Assembly: GCF_009749385.1 (NCBI RefSeq)
Contig: NZ_WBIN01000008.1
Location: 1 to 64,000, forward strand
DNA length: 64,000 nt
Reading direction: 5' to 3'
DNA from: Agromyces allii
GTDB taxonomy: Bacteria > Actinomycetota > Actinomycetes > Actinomycetales > Microbacteriaceae
Part shown: piece by piece, positions 25,264-34,402 of the stretch
Layout: each line of letters begins with the position of its first letter
Position numbering within the stretch: the first letter of the stretch is position 1
Made by a program: the position numbers and the translations under genes
The notes under the pieces: generated by a model
Seen by the model: only the letters and a program-made list of their open reading frames with translations
What the model was told of the DNA's origin: nothing
Databases searched by the model: none

Positions 25264-25347
25264 CTACCCTGAGATGCCCATGACCCGGGAGACCGGACGC
25301 AGAGCGCTACCGGCCACGAACGGGCGGGCGTAGCTGTCTGTCTGCAT
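25264..25347 (-). CDS. 27-residue small ORF, possible leader peptide of the ABC exporter
   Basis: An ATG at 25347 with the strong ribosome site AGGAGGA 4-5 nt upstream opens a 27-codon frame ending in TAG at 25264. The peptide starts MQTDSYARPF and ends VMGISG; it has no membrane helix and no run of a single amino acid. A TATTCT -10 box lies about 65 nt upstream (25412-25417). It precedes the two-gene exporter by 160 bp containing small hairpins. This layout is that of leader peptides controlling antibiotic-responsive exporters, but it could also be a small functional protein. Confidence 0.55.
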   Translation of the reverse strand: MQTDSYARPFVAGSALRPVSRVMGISG

Positions 25348-25411
25348 AGTGTCCTCCTGCGTCATCGTCGTCTTCTCACCAGCCGGCCGCGTCGAGCGCA
25401 GCCAGCCCTCC

Positions 25412-25417
25412 AGAATA
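25412..25417 (-). promoter_or_regulatory. -10 box TATTCT for the small ORF and exporter operon
   Basis: Minus-strand TATTCT lies 64 nt upstream of the small ORF start; the divergent TAGGCT box at 25457-25462 serves the opposite operon. Confidence 0.4.
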
Positions 25418-25456
25418 CGACGCCCGACGCCTCGCATGCAACACCGATTGCGCGAG

Positions 25457-25462
25457 TAGGCT
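25457..25462 (+). promoter_or_regulatory. -10 box TAGGCT of the FtsX-type transporter operon
   Basis: Plus-strand TAGGCT lies 89 nt before the GTG at 25552. It matches the TAGGCT boxes seen before several other genes in this window. Confidence 0.4.
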
Positions 25463-25551
25463 GTGCGGACTCGTCATGCGCTCGCGGGCCCCTGCACCGT
25501 TCCGCCCCGATGCGTCCCGCCGGCGAGACCCGAACACCACGAGGAGATCGC

Positions 25552-28500
25552 GTGGGAGCGATATCGACCGCTGCGGCGCGCGCCGGTGCGCATCGTGGCG
25601 TGTTCGCGGCCGTCGCGGCGGTCGTGCTCGTGCTCGCGTTCCTCGGCACGGCGGTCGTCGACTCCCTCGCGAGCGCCTCGCTCAGCGGCCTGCGGAGCGG
25701 GCTCGCGGCGACCACCGGCAGCGACGGTGCCGCGCGGTGGCAGATCCGCGTCTCCGACGATCCCGTGGAGCAGGCGGATGCCGCGGCGACCGTGCTCGAC
25801 CGCATGCTCGTTCCCCGCGGCGCGGAGTGGTCGAGATCGGTGCAGGCGTTCCCCGTCGACGCGCGCGCGGGCGGCGCCGCCTTCGACGCGGTGGTCCTCG
25901 CCGACGACGGACTCGCCGACCGGTCCTCGCTCGCGAGCGGCGTGTGGCCCGACGACCCGGCCGCGGCCGCCGTCGTCGAGCGCGCGGCATCGGGCGGCAT
26001 CGCGACGACCGTGCAGGCGACCGCCGCCGCGGCGGAGGGGCTCGAGCTGGGCGATGTCGTCGAGGTGGGCGACGTCGGCGGGATCGGCGCCCCTGGCGCC
26101 CTGCCGCTGGTCGTCGTCGGCACCTGGACGCCCGACGACGCCGCCGATCCGGTCTGGTTCGACGACCCGGTCGTCTCGGCCGGCGCGGTCGAGGGGGCGG
26201 TCGGCCCGTTCGTGGTCGCCGACGAGGGCGCGCTCGCCGAGCTGCCAGCGGCGGTCGTCGTGCGGTGGACGGCGACCGCCACGCCCGCCTCGTCGACCCC
26301 CGAGATCGCGGCCGACCTGCGTGCCGTGCTCCCGAACGTGGAACCCGCCCTTCGCGCCGCCGACGGCATCGGCACCGATGGGCTCGGCACCTCGGGCGGG
26401 CTCGTCGCGACGCTCGACCGCCTCCTCGCGGGCCTCACGACGGTGCGGGCCGTCGCACCGCTGCCGGTGCTGCTGCTCGGGTTCGCCGGGTTCGCGGCCG
26501 TCGACCGCCTCGCGGCCCTCCTCGCGGCCGGGCGACGCGGCGAGACGCAGCTGCTGCGGGCCCGCGGGGCCTCGGCCGTTCGGCTGACGTCGAGCACGGC
26601 GGGCGAGGTCGCGATCCTCGCGCTGCCGACCGCGTTCGCCGGTGCCGCCCTCGCCGAGGCCGGGCTCGGCGCCCTGCGCCCCGACGAGGCCCGGTCGTGG
26701 GCGATCGCGGCGCTCGTCGCGGGGGTCGCGGCCCTCGGCACCGTCGCGCTCGTGGCCGGGCGAGCCTGGTGGGAGGCCACGCGTCCGCTGCTGCGCGGCT
26801 CGGGCGACGAGGTGGGGCGGATGCCGCGGGCGGCCGTCGCGGGCGGCGTGCTGCTCGTCGTGGTCGCCGCGGCCGTGACGCTGTGGCAGTTCCGGCTGTA
26901 CGGATCCCCGCTCGTGGCGAACGCGTCGGGCGTGCTCGAGGTGGATCCCGTCGCGGTGCTCGCGCCCGTGCTCGTGCTCGTGGCACTCGCCCTCGTCGGC
27001 AACGCGCTCTCCCGTCCGGTCGCGGGCGTGCTCGAGCGGGTCGCCGTCGCCCGTCCCGGGCTCGTGCCCTCGCTGCCGATGCGCCAGCTCGCACGGCGCG
27101 CCGGACTCTACGCCTCCGCGTCGCTCGTGACCGTGCTCGCGGTCGGCGGCCTGACCCTCGCCGCCGCGTTCGCCGGAAGCTGGCAGGGCTTCGACCGGGC
27201 GGCCTCGGCGATCGCGGTCGGCGGCGACGTCCGGGTCGCGTACGCCGGCCGCTCGATCGTGCACGACGCAGATCCGCTCGCGCTCGTCGACCCGTTCTCG
27301 GGCGCGCCCGGCGTCGACGCGAGCCTGCCCGTGGTCCTCGGCGAGGGGCGCATCGGCTCCGACCCCGCGACGCTCATCGCACTGCCCGCGGCCGCCGTGG
27401 CCGCCGACGCGGGATCGTCGGCCGCGGCCGACGCGCGCTCCGCGCTCGCGCCCGCGCAGGTCGCGCCCGAGCTCCCGCCTGGTGCCTCGACGCTCGACGT
27501 CGACGTGCAGGTCTCGGCCCCGTCCGGCGTTCCGGGCTCCGTCGCGGTCACGGCCTGGGTGCTCGGACCAGACGGCGATGCCGGCCGGCTGCCGGCGGGC
27601 TCGTTCGACGTCGCCTCCGGCGGCGGCGCCGGACGGGTCGCCCTGCCCGACCTCGACGGGCTGCGGCTCCTCGGCTTCGACGCGACGCTCGACGGATCGC
27701 AGGGCCTCGGCACCGTCGAGGTGCGCTTCGGCGACGTCCTGGTCGACGGCGCGCCCGCGGCATCCGACCTGCTCGCCGATGCCGTCGTGCTGGTGAGCGC
27801 GAAGGCACCGACGGGGCGCGCGCCCGTCGCCGGTGCGACCGACGTCGCGCCCGTGTCCGCGGTGCTCGGCGCAGCCCTCGCCGCCCGCATCGACGCCCAG
27901 CGCGGCGATGCGTTCACCTTCCGGGTGCTCACGGGCGGCGCGGATGTCGCGGCCGTCGTCTCGGACATCGCTCCCGCCGTGGCGGGCGCCGGCGGCTCGG
28001 GCCTGCTCGTCGACCTCGCGGAGCTCTCCCGGGCCGCGTTCGTCTCCGGCGCGGGCGTACCGGCGTACACCGACCGCTGGATCTCGACCTCGGAGCCCGC
28101 GGCGGTGGCCGACGGCATCAGTCGGGAGCGCAGCACGGCGCTCACCACGACGACCCGGGCCGACGCGTCGTCCGAGCCGCTCATCGGCCCGGCCGTCGCT
28201 GCGCTCTGGGCGGGCGCGGGCGGCGCGCTGCTGTTCGCCGCGGTCGCGGTGGCCGCGCTCAGCGCCGCGCTCTCCCGCGCGCGCTTCGGCGAGGTCGTCG
28301 TGCTGCGCGCGCTCGGCATGCCCGCGCGGCTGCAGGCCAGGGCGCGGTCCGCCGAGCTCGCGGCGGCGCTCGGAACGGCCGTCGTCGTCGGGGCGGTCGT
28401 CGGCGCGCTCACGGCCGTCGCGACGGCCAGGGAGCTCGCGCGCGCAGCGGTCGCCGGCGCCCCGGCCTCGCTGGGCGTCGACCTGACGCTCGACGTGCTG

Positions 28501-28617
28501 CCCTGGGCGATCGGGCTCGTCGCGTTCGTGGCGGCGACGGCCCTGATCGGCCGCCTCGCCGCGGCATCCGTTCGACGACTGGCGGCGACGCCCGGCATCC
28601 GCGAGGAGGAACGATGA
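25552..28617 (+). CDS. Large FtsX/MacB-type ABC transporter permease
   Basis: A 1021-residue membrane protein. One helix near residues 20-45 is followed by a long extracytoplasmic domain (about 50-280), a helix cluster (about 285-430), a second extracytoplasmic domain (about 520-860) and a final FtsX helix set (about 880-1015). The Ala/Val/Gly-rich helices and the duplicated FtsX layout fit MacB/LolE-like transporters that move lipids, peptides or drugs. The GTG at 25552 with GAGGAG 5 nt upstream is preferred over the ATG at 25510. It is the first of four coupled genes; its stop overlaps the next start (ATGA). Confidence 0.88.
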   Translation: MGAISTAAARAGAHRGVFAAVAAVVLVLAFLGTAVVDSLASASLSGLRSGLAATTGSDGAARWQIRVSDDPVEQADAAATVLDRMLVPRGAEWSRSVQAFPVDARAGGAAFDAVVLADDGLADRSSLASGVWPDDPAAAAVVERAASGGIATTVQATAAAAEGLELGDVVEVGDVGGIGAPGALPLVVVGTWTPDDAADPVWFDDPVVSAGAVEGAVGPFVVADEGALAELPAAVVVRWTATATPASSTPEIAADLRAVLPNVEPALRAADGIGTDGLGTSGGLVATLDRLLAGLTTVRAVAPLPVLLLGFAGFAAVDRLAALLAAGRRGETQLLRARGASAVRLTSSTAGEVAILALPTAFAGAALAEAGLGALRPDEARSWAIAALVAGVAALGTVALVAGRAWWEATRPLLRGSGDEVGRMPRAAVAGGVLLVVVAAAVTLWQFRLYGSPLVANASGVLEVDPVAVLAPVLVLVALALVGNALSRPVAGVLERVAVARPGLVPSLPMRQLARRAGLYASASLVTVLAVGGLTLAAAFAGSWQGFDRAASAIAVGGDVRVAYAGRSIVHDADPLALVDPFSGAPGVDASLPVVLGEGRIGSDPATLIALPAAAVAADAGSSAAADARSALAPAQVAPELPPGASTLDVDVQVSAPSGVPGSVAVTAWVLGPDGDAGRLPAGSFDVASGGGAGRVALPDLDGLRLLGFDATLDGSQGLGTVEVRFGDVLVDGAPAASDLLADAVVLVSAKAPTGRAPVAGATDVAPVSAVLGAALAARIDAQRGDAFTFRVLTGGADVAAVVSDIAPAVAGAGGSGLLVDLAELSRAAFVSGAGVPAYTDRWISTSEPAAVADGISRERSTALTTTTRADASSEPLIGPAVAALWAGAGGALLFAAVAVAALSAALSRARFGEVVVLRALGMPARLQARARSAELAAALGTAVVVGAVVGALTAVATARELARAAVAGAPASLGVDLTLDVLPWAIGLVAFVAATALIGRLAAASVRRLAATPGIREEER

Positions 28618-31361
28618 GCGGCTCGCACCGTTCGCGGCTCTCGACGGCCGGGCTGCTGCGCCGACAGCTGACGACCTCGCCGGGGGCGTCGATCGCGCTC
28701 GCCCTGCTCGTGCTCGTGGGGGCGCTGCTGGCCACCGCGGTGCCGCGCGCCGCGACCGCGCTGCACACCGAGGCGCTCCACGAGCAGCTCGCCGACCTCC
28801 CGGCGGCCGAGCTCGACCTCACCGCCTCGGCTCGCGAGCGCCCCGGCGTCGGCCCGTCGGCGAACGGCACCACGCTCGCCCCCGACGTCGAGGCGGTCTG
28901 GGGCGCGCAGGAGGACCACCTCGCGGCGATCGTCGACGAGATGCCCGCACCGCTGGCCGCGATCACCGAACCGCCGCTCGCGATGCTCACAGTCGCCCCG
29001 GTGCGGGCGAAGGTGCCCGGCGCGGGCCCGAGTGCGCCGTCGTACCGCATCATGCCCGGATTCGACCCACGCCTCCGGGAGCACGTGACGCTGACCGCCG
29101 GCGCGTGGCCGGCCCCCATCGAGGCGGCGGTCCCGTCGGGCACGCCCATCGAGCTCGTGCTCACCGACGCCGTCGCCGAGCGCATGGACTGGGCCCTCGG
29201 CGAGGAGCGCTTCATCGACATCGACGGCACGCCGCAGCCCGTCGTCCTCTCGGGCACGGTGGCGCCCGTCGACGCCGGCGACGGCGTCTGGACGCACATC
29301 GTGCCCGCCCTCGAGGCGTCGGTGGTCGACAACGGCCTCGCACCGCCCGAGATCACCGCCGTCGCGTTCCTCGACCCGGCCTCGTGGTCGGACTTCGCCC
29401 GGGTCAGCGTGCCGCTCACGCTCGAGGTCTGGATCCCGATCGACACGGCGAGCATCACGGCCGACGCCTCCGCCGAGCTCGCGCCCATGCTCGGCCAGTT
29501 CTCGAGCGACCTGCACGCGGTCGGCGAGGGCGGGTGGGTCGACGAGTACTACACCGTGGCCGGCCTGGCCTTCTCGAGCAGCCTGCGCGACGAACTCGCG
29601 CTCGCCTCCGCTGCCGCCACCGCGAGCGACGCCCTGCTCGCGACCGTGGCGTCCGGCCCCATCGGCGTGATGGTCGCCGTGCTCGTGCTCGGCGCGCGCG
29701 TCGTCTTCGAGCGCCGGCGCGAGGGCCTCGAGCTCGTCGCCGCACGCGGAGCGTCGAACGGGCAGCTGCGCGGCATCCTCGCGCTCGAGGGCGGCCTCAT
29801 CGGCCTGCCGGCCGCGATCGTCGGCGGTGTGGTCGGGACCCTGGCGTTCGACGCCGACGGCGGGTCTGCGGGCTGGGTCGTCGCCGCGCTGTTCGCCGTC
29901 ACGCCCGCCGCCCTGCTCATCGCCTCCGCCCCGTCGCTGAGCCCGCTCAGGCGGGTCCGCGCCGACCTCGGCTCCGCGAACGGCGGGCGTCTGCGCTGGA
30001 TCGGCGAGCTCGTGCTCGTGCTGCTCGCCGCGGCATCCGTGGTGCTGCTGTTCCGGCGCGGGCTCGCCTCGTCCGCCTCGGTCGGCGTCGACCCGCTGCT
30101 CGCCGCCGTGCCGCTGCTGCTCTCGCTCGTGGCCTGCCTCGTCGTGCTGCGGGTCTACCCGCTGCCGCTCGCGCGCATCGTGCGATCGATGGCCGCCAAG
30201 CCCGGACTCGTCGGGTTCCTCGGGTCGGCGCGGGCCCTCCGCGACCCCTCGGCCGGCCTCGTGCCCGTGCTCGCGGTCGTGGTCGGCGTCGCGGTCGCCG
30301 TGTTCTCGTCGGTGCTGCTCGGCACGATCGGCTCGGGCGTCGAGGCCGCGGCTTCCCACCGGGTCGGTGCGGATGCCTCGGTCGCCGGTCGACCGCTCAC
30401 GCAGGCGCAGCTCGACGAGTTGCGGGCCGTGCCCGGCGTCGAGGCGATCGCGCCGGTCTACTCGACCCGCAATGCGTCGATCACGATCGACGGCCGGCAG
30501 CGCACCACGACGCTCATCGTGATCGACGTCGCCGAGATGCAGGTCGTGCAGCAGGGGCGGCCCGACGCGACGCCCCTGCCCGACACGCTCGCCGAGCCCC
30601 CGGGCGCCGACGGCGTGCCCGTGCTCGTCTCCGGCGTCGTCGCCGCGGTGACCGCCGGCGCGACCGACGTCGAGATCGACGGCGACCCGTTCTCGGTCGA
30701 AGGGGTCGTCGACGGCACCACCGCGTACTCGCCCCGTGCGAACTGGATGCTCATGGACGCCGCGAACGCCCGCCCCTACACCGACACGCTCGTGCCGCGC
30801 ACCGTGCTCGTGCGCTTCGACGCCGGAGCCGACACGCAGGCCGTCGTCGCCGACCTCGAGCGCATCGCCCCCGACAGCACCGTCGAGACGCCCGAGCGCG
30901 TCGCCGACGACCTCGGCTCCCGGCCGACCGTGCAGGGTCTCGTCGCCGCGCTCATCGCCGCGATCGTGCTCGTGAGCCTGCTCACCGCGCTCGCGATCGT
31001 CCTGACGCTGATCGTCGGTCGCCCTGCCCGCGAGCGCCTGCTGCCCCTGCTCGCGACCCTCGGCCTCGACCGCCGCGGCGAGCGCGCGCTCGTGGCCTGG
31101 GAGATCGCGCCCGTCACGGCCGTGTCGCTCGTCGTGGGCGCCGCGCTCGGGGCCGTGCTGCCGTTCGTGGTGCTCGGCGGCATCGACCTGAGCTCGTTCA
31201 CCGGCGGCGATGCCCAGCCCGCGGTCGCCTACGACCCGTGGCTCATCGCAGGAGTGCTCGCGACCTCGGTCGTCGTGACGGTCGTCGCATCGGCGCTCGC
31301 AGCTTCGCTCGGGTCGCGCATCGACGTGGCACGCGCGATGCGCAAGGAGGAGGAAGGATGA
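28614..31361 (+). CDS. Second FtsX-type ABC transporter permease
   Basis: A 915-residue membrane protein starting four bases inside the previous gene, with GAGGAGGA upstream. It has an N-terminal helix (about 25-45), an extracytoplasmic domain (about 50-340), a helix cluster (about 345-500), a second outer domain (about 580-760) and a C-terminal helix set ending at a basic tail. It has the same layout as the 1021-residue partner but little obvious identity, so the pair should form an asymmetric heterodimer powered by the two ATPases encoded next. Confidence 0.88.
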   Translation: MSGSHRSRLSTAGLLRRQLTTSPGASIALALLVLVGALLATAVPRAATALHTEALHEQLADLPAAELDLTASARERPGVGPSANGTTLAPDVEAVWGAQEDHLAAIVDEMPAPLAAITEPPLAMLTVAPVRAKVPGAGPSAPSYRIMPGFDPRLREHVTLTAGAWPAPIEAAVPSGTPIELVLTDAVAERMDWALGEERFIDIDGTPQPVVLSGTVAPVDAGDGVWTHIVPALEASVVDNGLAPPEITAVAFLDPASWSDFARVSVPLTLEVWIPIDTASITADASAELAPMLGQFSSDLHAVGEGGWVDEYYTVAGLAFSSSLRDELALASAAATASDALLATVASGPIGVMVAVLVLGARVVFERRREGLELVAARGASNGQLRGILALEGGLIGLPAAIVGGVVGTLAFDADGGSAGWVVAALFAVTPAALLIASAPSLSPLRRVRADLGSANGGRLRWIGELVLVLLAAASVVLLFRRGLASSASVGVDPLLAAVPLLLSLVACLVVLRVYPLPLARIVRSMAAKPGLVGFLGSARALRDPSAGLVPVLAVVVGVAVAVFSSVLLGTIGSGVEAAASHRVGADASVAGRPLTQAQLDELRAVPGVEAIAPVYSTRNASITIDGRQRTTTLIVIDVAEMQVVQQGRPDATPLPDTLAEPPGADGVPVLVSGVVAAVTAGATDVEIDGDPFSVEGVVDGTTAYSPRANWMLMDAANARPYTDTLVPRTVLVRFDAGADTQAVVADLERIAPDSTVETPERVADDLGSRPTVQGLVAALIAAIVLVSLLTALAIVLTLIVGRPARERLLPLLATLGLDRRGERALVAWEIAPVTAVSLVVGAALGAVLPFVVLGGIDLSSFTGGDAQPAVAYDPWLIAGVLATSVVVTVVASALAASLGSRIDVARAMRKEEEG

Positions 31362-31365
31362 TCAC

Positions 31366-32451
31366 GTGGCAGACACGCTGACCGGCCCGCACATCCTGTG
31401 CACCGACCTGGTGCGCATCTTCACGGCCGACGGAGTCGAGGTGCAGGCGCTGCAGGGGCTGAACCTGCGGGTCGAGCCCGGCGAGATGGTGGCCGTGATC
31501 GGCGCCTCGGGCTCGGGCAAGTCGACGCTGCTCACGATCCTGTCGGGCCTCGACACCGCGACCGCGGGCAGCGCGAGCGTGGCTGGCCATGACCTGCTCG
31601 CCATGCGCTCGCGCGAGCGGGTGCAGTACCGCAGGCGCACCGTGGGCTTCGTCTGGCAGCAGACCTCGCGCAACCTCCTCCCCTATCTCACCGCCGCCGA
31701 GAACGTCGCCCTCGCGATGAACGTCGCCGGCACCTCGCGCGGTGCGGCACGGGCCGCGCGGGTCGATGAGCTGCTCGAGCTGCTGCGCGTCGACGATGTG
31801 CGCGATCGCCGCCCGGCCGAACTCTCGGGCGGTCAGCAGCAGCGCGTCGCGATCGCGGTCGCGCTCGCGAACGACCCGCTCGTGCTGCTCGCCGACGAAC
31901 CGACGGGCGAACTCGACGAGGCCACCTCGGCGGCCGTGCTCGAGGCCATGCGCAGCGTCAACGAGGAGCTCGGCGTGACCACGCTCATCGTCACCCACGA
32001 CCCCACCGTGTCGGGGCACGTACGGCGCACGGTGCAGATCCGCGACGGCCGCACCTCGACCGAGGTGCTGCGCTCGACGCGCGTCGACGAGCACGGCGCC
32101 GAGGAGCACGTCGCCGAAGAGTTCGCCGTGCTCGACCGCGTCGGGCGCCTCCAGCTGCCGCACGAGTTCGTGCAGCGCCTCGACCTGCGCGACCGGGTGC
32201 GCCTCGCGCTCGAGCCCGACCACGTCGGCGTCTGGCCGGGCAGCACGGCGAGCGGGGCGGATGCCGCAGCCGGCCGTCGATCCGACGACGCCGCCGCCGA
32301 GCCGAGTGCAGCCGGCCTCCCCGCCGACGGGAGCGTTGCCCCGACCGGCGACTCCCTCGCCGACCCGGCCGATGACCTGCTCAGCGACGCATCGCGCGCC
32401 CCACGGCGCGCCCCGCGGCACGCCGCGCCCGACGATGAGGAGTCACGATGA
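31366..32451 (+). CDS. MacB-type ABC transporter ATPase with long C-terminal tail
   Basis: A 361-residue ATPase. Residues 1-230 form a normal MacB/LolD-type nucleotide domain: Walker A GASGSGKST, signature LSGGQQQR, Walker B LLADEPTGELD and H-loop THD. About 130 further residues are polar and Ala/Asp/Pro-rich, which the family normally lacks; the first part (EVLRSTRVDEHG through ALEPDHVGVWPG) may be folded. The GTG at 31366 follows a GGAGGAGGAAGG run and lies 4 nt after the permease stop. It overlaps the next ATPase by 4 bases. Confidence 0.9.
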   Translation: MADTLTGPHILCTDLVRIFTADGVEVQALQGLNLRVEPGEMVAVIGASGSGKSTLLTILSGLDTATAGSASVAGHDLLAMRSRERVQYRRRTVGFVWQQTSRNLLPYLTAAENVALAMNVAGTSRGAARAARVDELLELLRVDDVRDRRPAELSGGQQQRVAIAVALANDPLVLLADEPTGELDEATSAAVLEAMRSVNEELGVTTLIVTHDPTVSGHVRRTVQIRDGRTSTEVLRSTRVDEHGAEEHVAEEFAVLDRVGRLQLPHEFVQRLDLRDRVRLALEPDHVGVWPGSTASGADAAAGRRSDDAAAEPSAAGLPADGSVAPTGDSLADPADDLLSDASRAPRRAPRHAAPDDEESR

Positions 32452-33146
32452 CCACGCTCGCCGCCGAACACGTGAGCCGCGACTTCGCGACCGACGCCGG
32501 TGTCGTCCACGCGGTGGTCGATGTCTCGCTCGAGGTGCGCCCCGGCGAGCTGCTCGTCGTCACCGGCCCGTCGGGCGCCGGCAAGACGACCCTGCTGAAC
32601 CTGCTCGGCGGCCTCGACCGCCCCACTTCGGGCCGGGTGCTGCTCGGCGACGCCGACCTCTCGACGCTCGACGACGACGCGCTCGCGGCGATCCGCCGCG
32701 AGCGACTCGGCTACGTGTTCCAGTCGTTCGGACTCATCCCGGTGCTCTCGGCGTCCGAGAACGTCGAGGTGCCGCTGCGCCTGCTCCGCATGCCGCCGGC
32801 CGAGCGCGACGCGCGCGTCGTCGAGGCGCTCGAGGCCGTGGGGTTGGGCGCGCACGGAGCGCAGCGACCGTACGAGCTCTCCGGCGGTCAGCAGCGACGC
32901 GTGGGCATCGCCCGCGCGCTCGCGGCGCGACCGAGCCTGCTGCTCGCCGACGAGCCGACGGGCCAGCTCGACAGCAGCACCGCGGCGACGGTGATAGACC
33001 TCATCGGCGAGCTCGTGCACGCACGAGGTGTGGCCGCCGTGGTCACGACGCACGATCCGGCCCTCGTGCGTCGAGCCGACCGCGTGCTCGAACTGCACGA
33101 CGGGGTCGTGAAGCGGGTCAGCGCACCCGCACCGACAGGCACGTGA
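32448..33146 (+). CDS. MacB-type ABC transporter ATPase
   Basis: A 232-residue nucleotide-binding protein of standard length with Walker A GPSGAGKTT, Q-loop FQSFGLIPV, signature LSGGQQRR, Walker B LLLADEPTGQLD and H-loop TTHD. It is the fourth gene of the FtsX-type transporter operon (ATGA overlap with the preceding ATPase). Two different ATPases fit two different permeases. Its 3' end overlaps the convergent gene at 33118 by 29 bp, with no terminator between. Confidence 0.92.
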   Translation: MTTLAAEHVSRDFATDAGVVHAVVDVSLEVRPGELLVVTGPSGAGKTTLLNLLGGLDRPTSGRVLLGDADLSTLDDDALAAIRRERLGYVFQSFGLIPVLSASENVEVPLRLLRMPPAERDARVVEALEAVGLGAHGAQRPYELSGGQQRRVGIARALAARPSLLLADEPTGQLDSSTAATVIDLIGELVHARGVAAVVTTHDPALVRRADRVLELHDGVVKRVSAPAPTGT

Positions 33147-34371
33147 CGCAGCCCTCGAGCTTCTCGAACTCGCTGATGTCGACCGTCACGACCCGGTAGC
33201 CCAGGTTCGAGAGCATCGCCGCGGTCTCGGGAGCCGCCGACGACATGAGCAGCGACTCGTCGCTGAGCGCGACGACCGCGACGCCCTCGGGCTCGCGAAC
33301 CGGCAGGAACCGCGGGAACAGGCTCGGCACGTCGACGCGCTCGGGGTCGCCGATCACGGTGCCGTCGGGCAGCGCCGTGACCGCGCTCTTCAGGTGCAGC
33401 GCCTTGGTCAGCGGCACTGCGACGACCTCGTACCCGTGCGGTGCGAGCAGCGCGCGCAGCTGGCGGATGCCCTCGGCGTTCGTGCGGGAGCTCGCGCCGA
33501 CGTAGACCGTGGAGCCGACCTTCAGCACGTCGCCGCCGTCGAGCGTTCCGGGCGCGAGGATCGTCGCGACCGTGATGCCCGGGATGTTGCGCACCGCGCG
33601 CTCGACCGCTTCGGTCTCGGGGCGACGCGACTCGGCACCCGGGTGGGCGATCACGGCGAGGTCGCCGAACATGACGACCGCGTCCTCGACGAAGACCGAG
33701 TCGGCCAGGTCGGGCGCGGCGTCGACCTCGACGGTCTCCCAGCCCTCGGCCACGAGCGCGGCGCAGTAGTTGTCCCACTGGTCGTCGGCGAGTGCGTGAT
33801 CGACGGGCCGTCGGTCGAGGTGCGTGAGCAGCCCCTCGTCGAGGTTCGTCGCGGGAATGCGCACGAGCGCGATGCGCCGCGGATCGCGCTGCGGCGCGTA
33901 GGCGAGGATGCCGTTCAGCACGCGTGGCGCGAGGAGCATCTCGCCCACGACGACCGCGGCGATGAAGATCAGGTTGAGGCTCACGAGCGAGCCGACGACG
34001 AAGAGGAACAGCGGCCCCGAGAACGGGATGCCGATCGAGGTCGCCGTGACCGTGGTGCCGACGAGCGCCGCCAGGCAGGCGGAGGTGAAGCCCACGATGA
34101 GCGTCAGGAACCACGCGCGGGTCGCGCCGGCCGCGTTGCCCACCGAGAGCAGCGCCCAGGCGATGAACGCCACGAGCGCGAAGTGCCCCGAGACCTGCGC
34201 GAACGCCTGCGGCGACTGCCCGTTGCCGATGAAGAAGGCCACCACGGCGACGAGGCCCGCGAGGCCGGCGACCGCAGCCGACGAGAGGAACACCGCCAGA
34301 ACCCGGCGTCCGAGCGTCGGCTCGGGCTTGAACCGGGCAGGGGCGGCGGGCGTGGCGGCGGGGGACGTCAT
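33118..34371 (-). CDS. Membrane-anchored dimethylarginine dimethylaminohydrolase-like protein
   Basis: A 417-residue fusion. The first 150 residues form four hydrophobic helices (about 24-49, 62-80, 86-108, 117-146). Residues about 165-417 form an amidinotransferase-fold hydrolase like DDAH: DSVFVED (substrate acid), LDGGDVL, the catalytic His in KALHLKSAV, and a C-terminal catalytic Cys in GCVTCLSVR. DDAH turns methylarginines into citrulline; related enzymes act on arginine or other guanidines. DDAH proteins are normally soluble, so the membrane domain is unusual. The ATG at 34371 lies 7 nt after a TAGGCT -10 box (leaderless). It ends within the convergent ATPase gene. Confidence 0.88.
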   Translation of the reverse strand: MTSPAATPAAPARFKPEPTLGRRVLAVFLSSAAVAGLAGLVAVVAFFIGNGQSPQAFAQVSGHFALVAFIAWALLSVGNAAGATRAWFLTLIVGFTSACLAALVGTTVTATSIGIPFSGPLFLFVVGSLVSLNLIFIAAVVVGEMLLAPRVLNGILAYAPQRDPRRIALVRIPATNLDEGLLTHLDRRPVDHALADDQWDNYCAALVAEGWETVEVDAAPDLADSVFVEDAVVMFGDLAVIAHPGAESRRPETEAVERAVRNIPGITVATILAPGTLDGGDVLKVGSTVYVGASSRTNAEGIRQLRALLAPHGYEVVAVPLTKALHLKSAVTALPDGTVIGDPERVDVPSLFPRFLPVREPEGVAVVALSDESLLMSSAAPETAAMLSNLGYRVVTVDISEFEKLEGCVTCLSVRVR

Positions 34372-34378
34372 GGGGTTG

Positions 34379-34384
34379 AGCCTA
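34379..34384 (-). promoter_or_regulatory. -10 box TAGGCT of the DDAH-like gene
   Basis: Minus-strand TAGGCT ends 7 nt before the ATG at 34371; no ribosome site is present. Confidence 0.5.
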
Positions 34385-34402
34385 GCGGCCCCCGCCGCGC
34401 GC

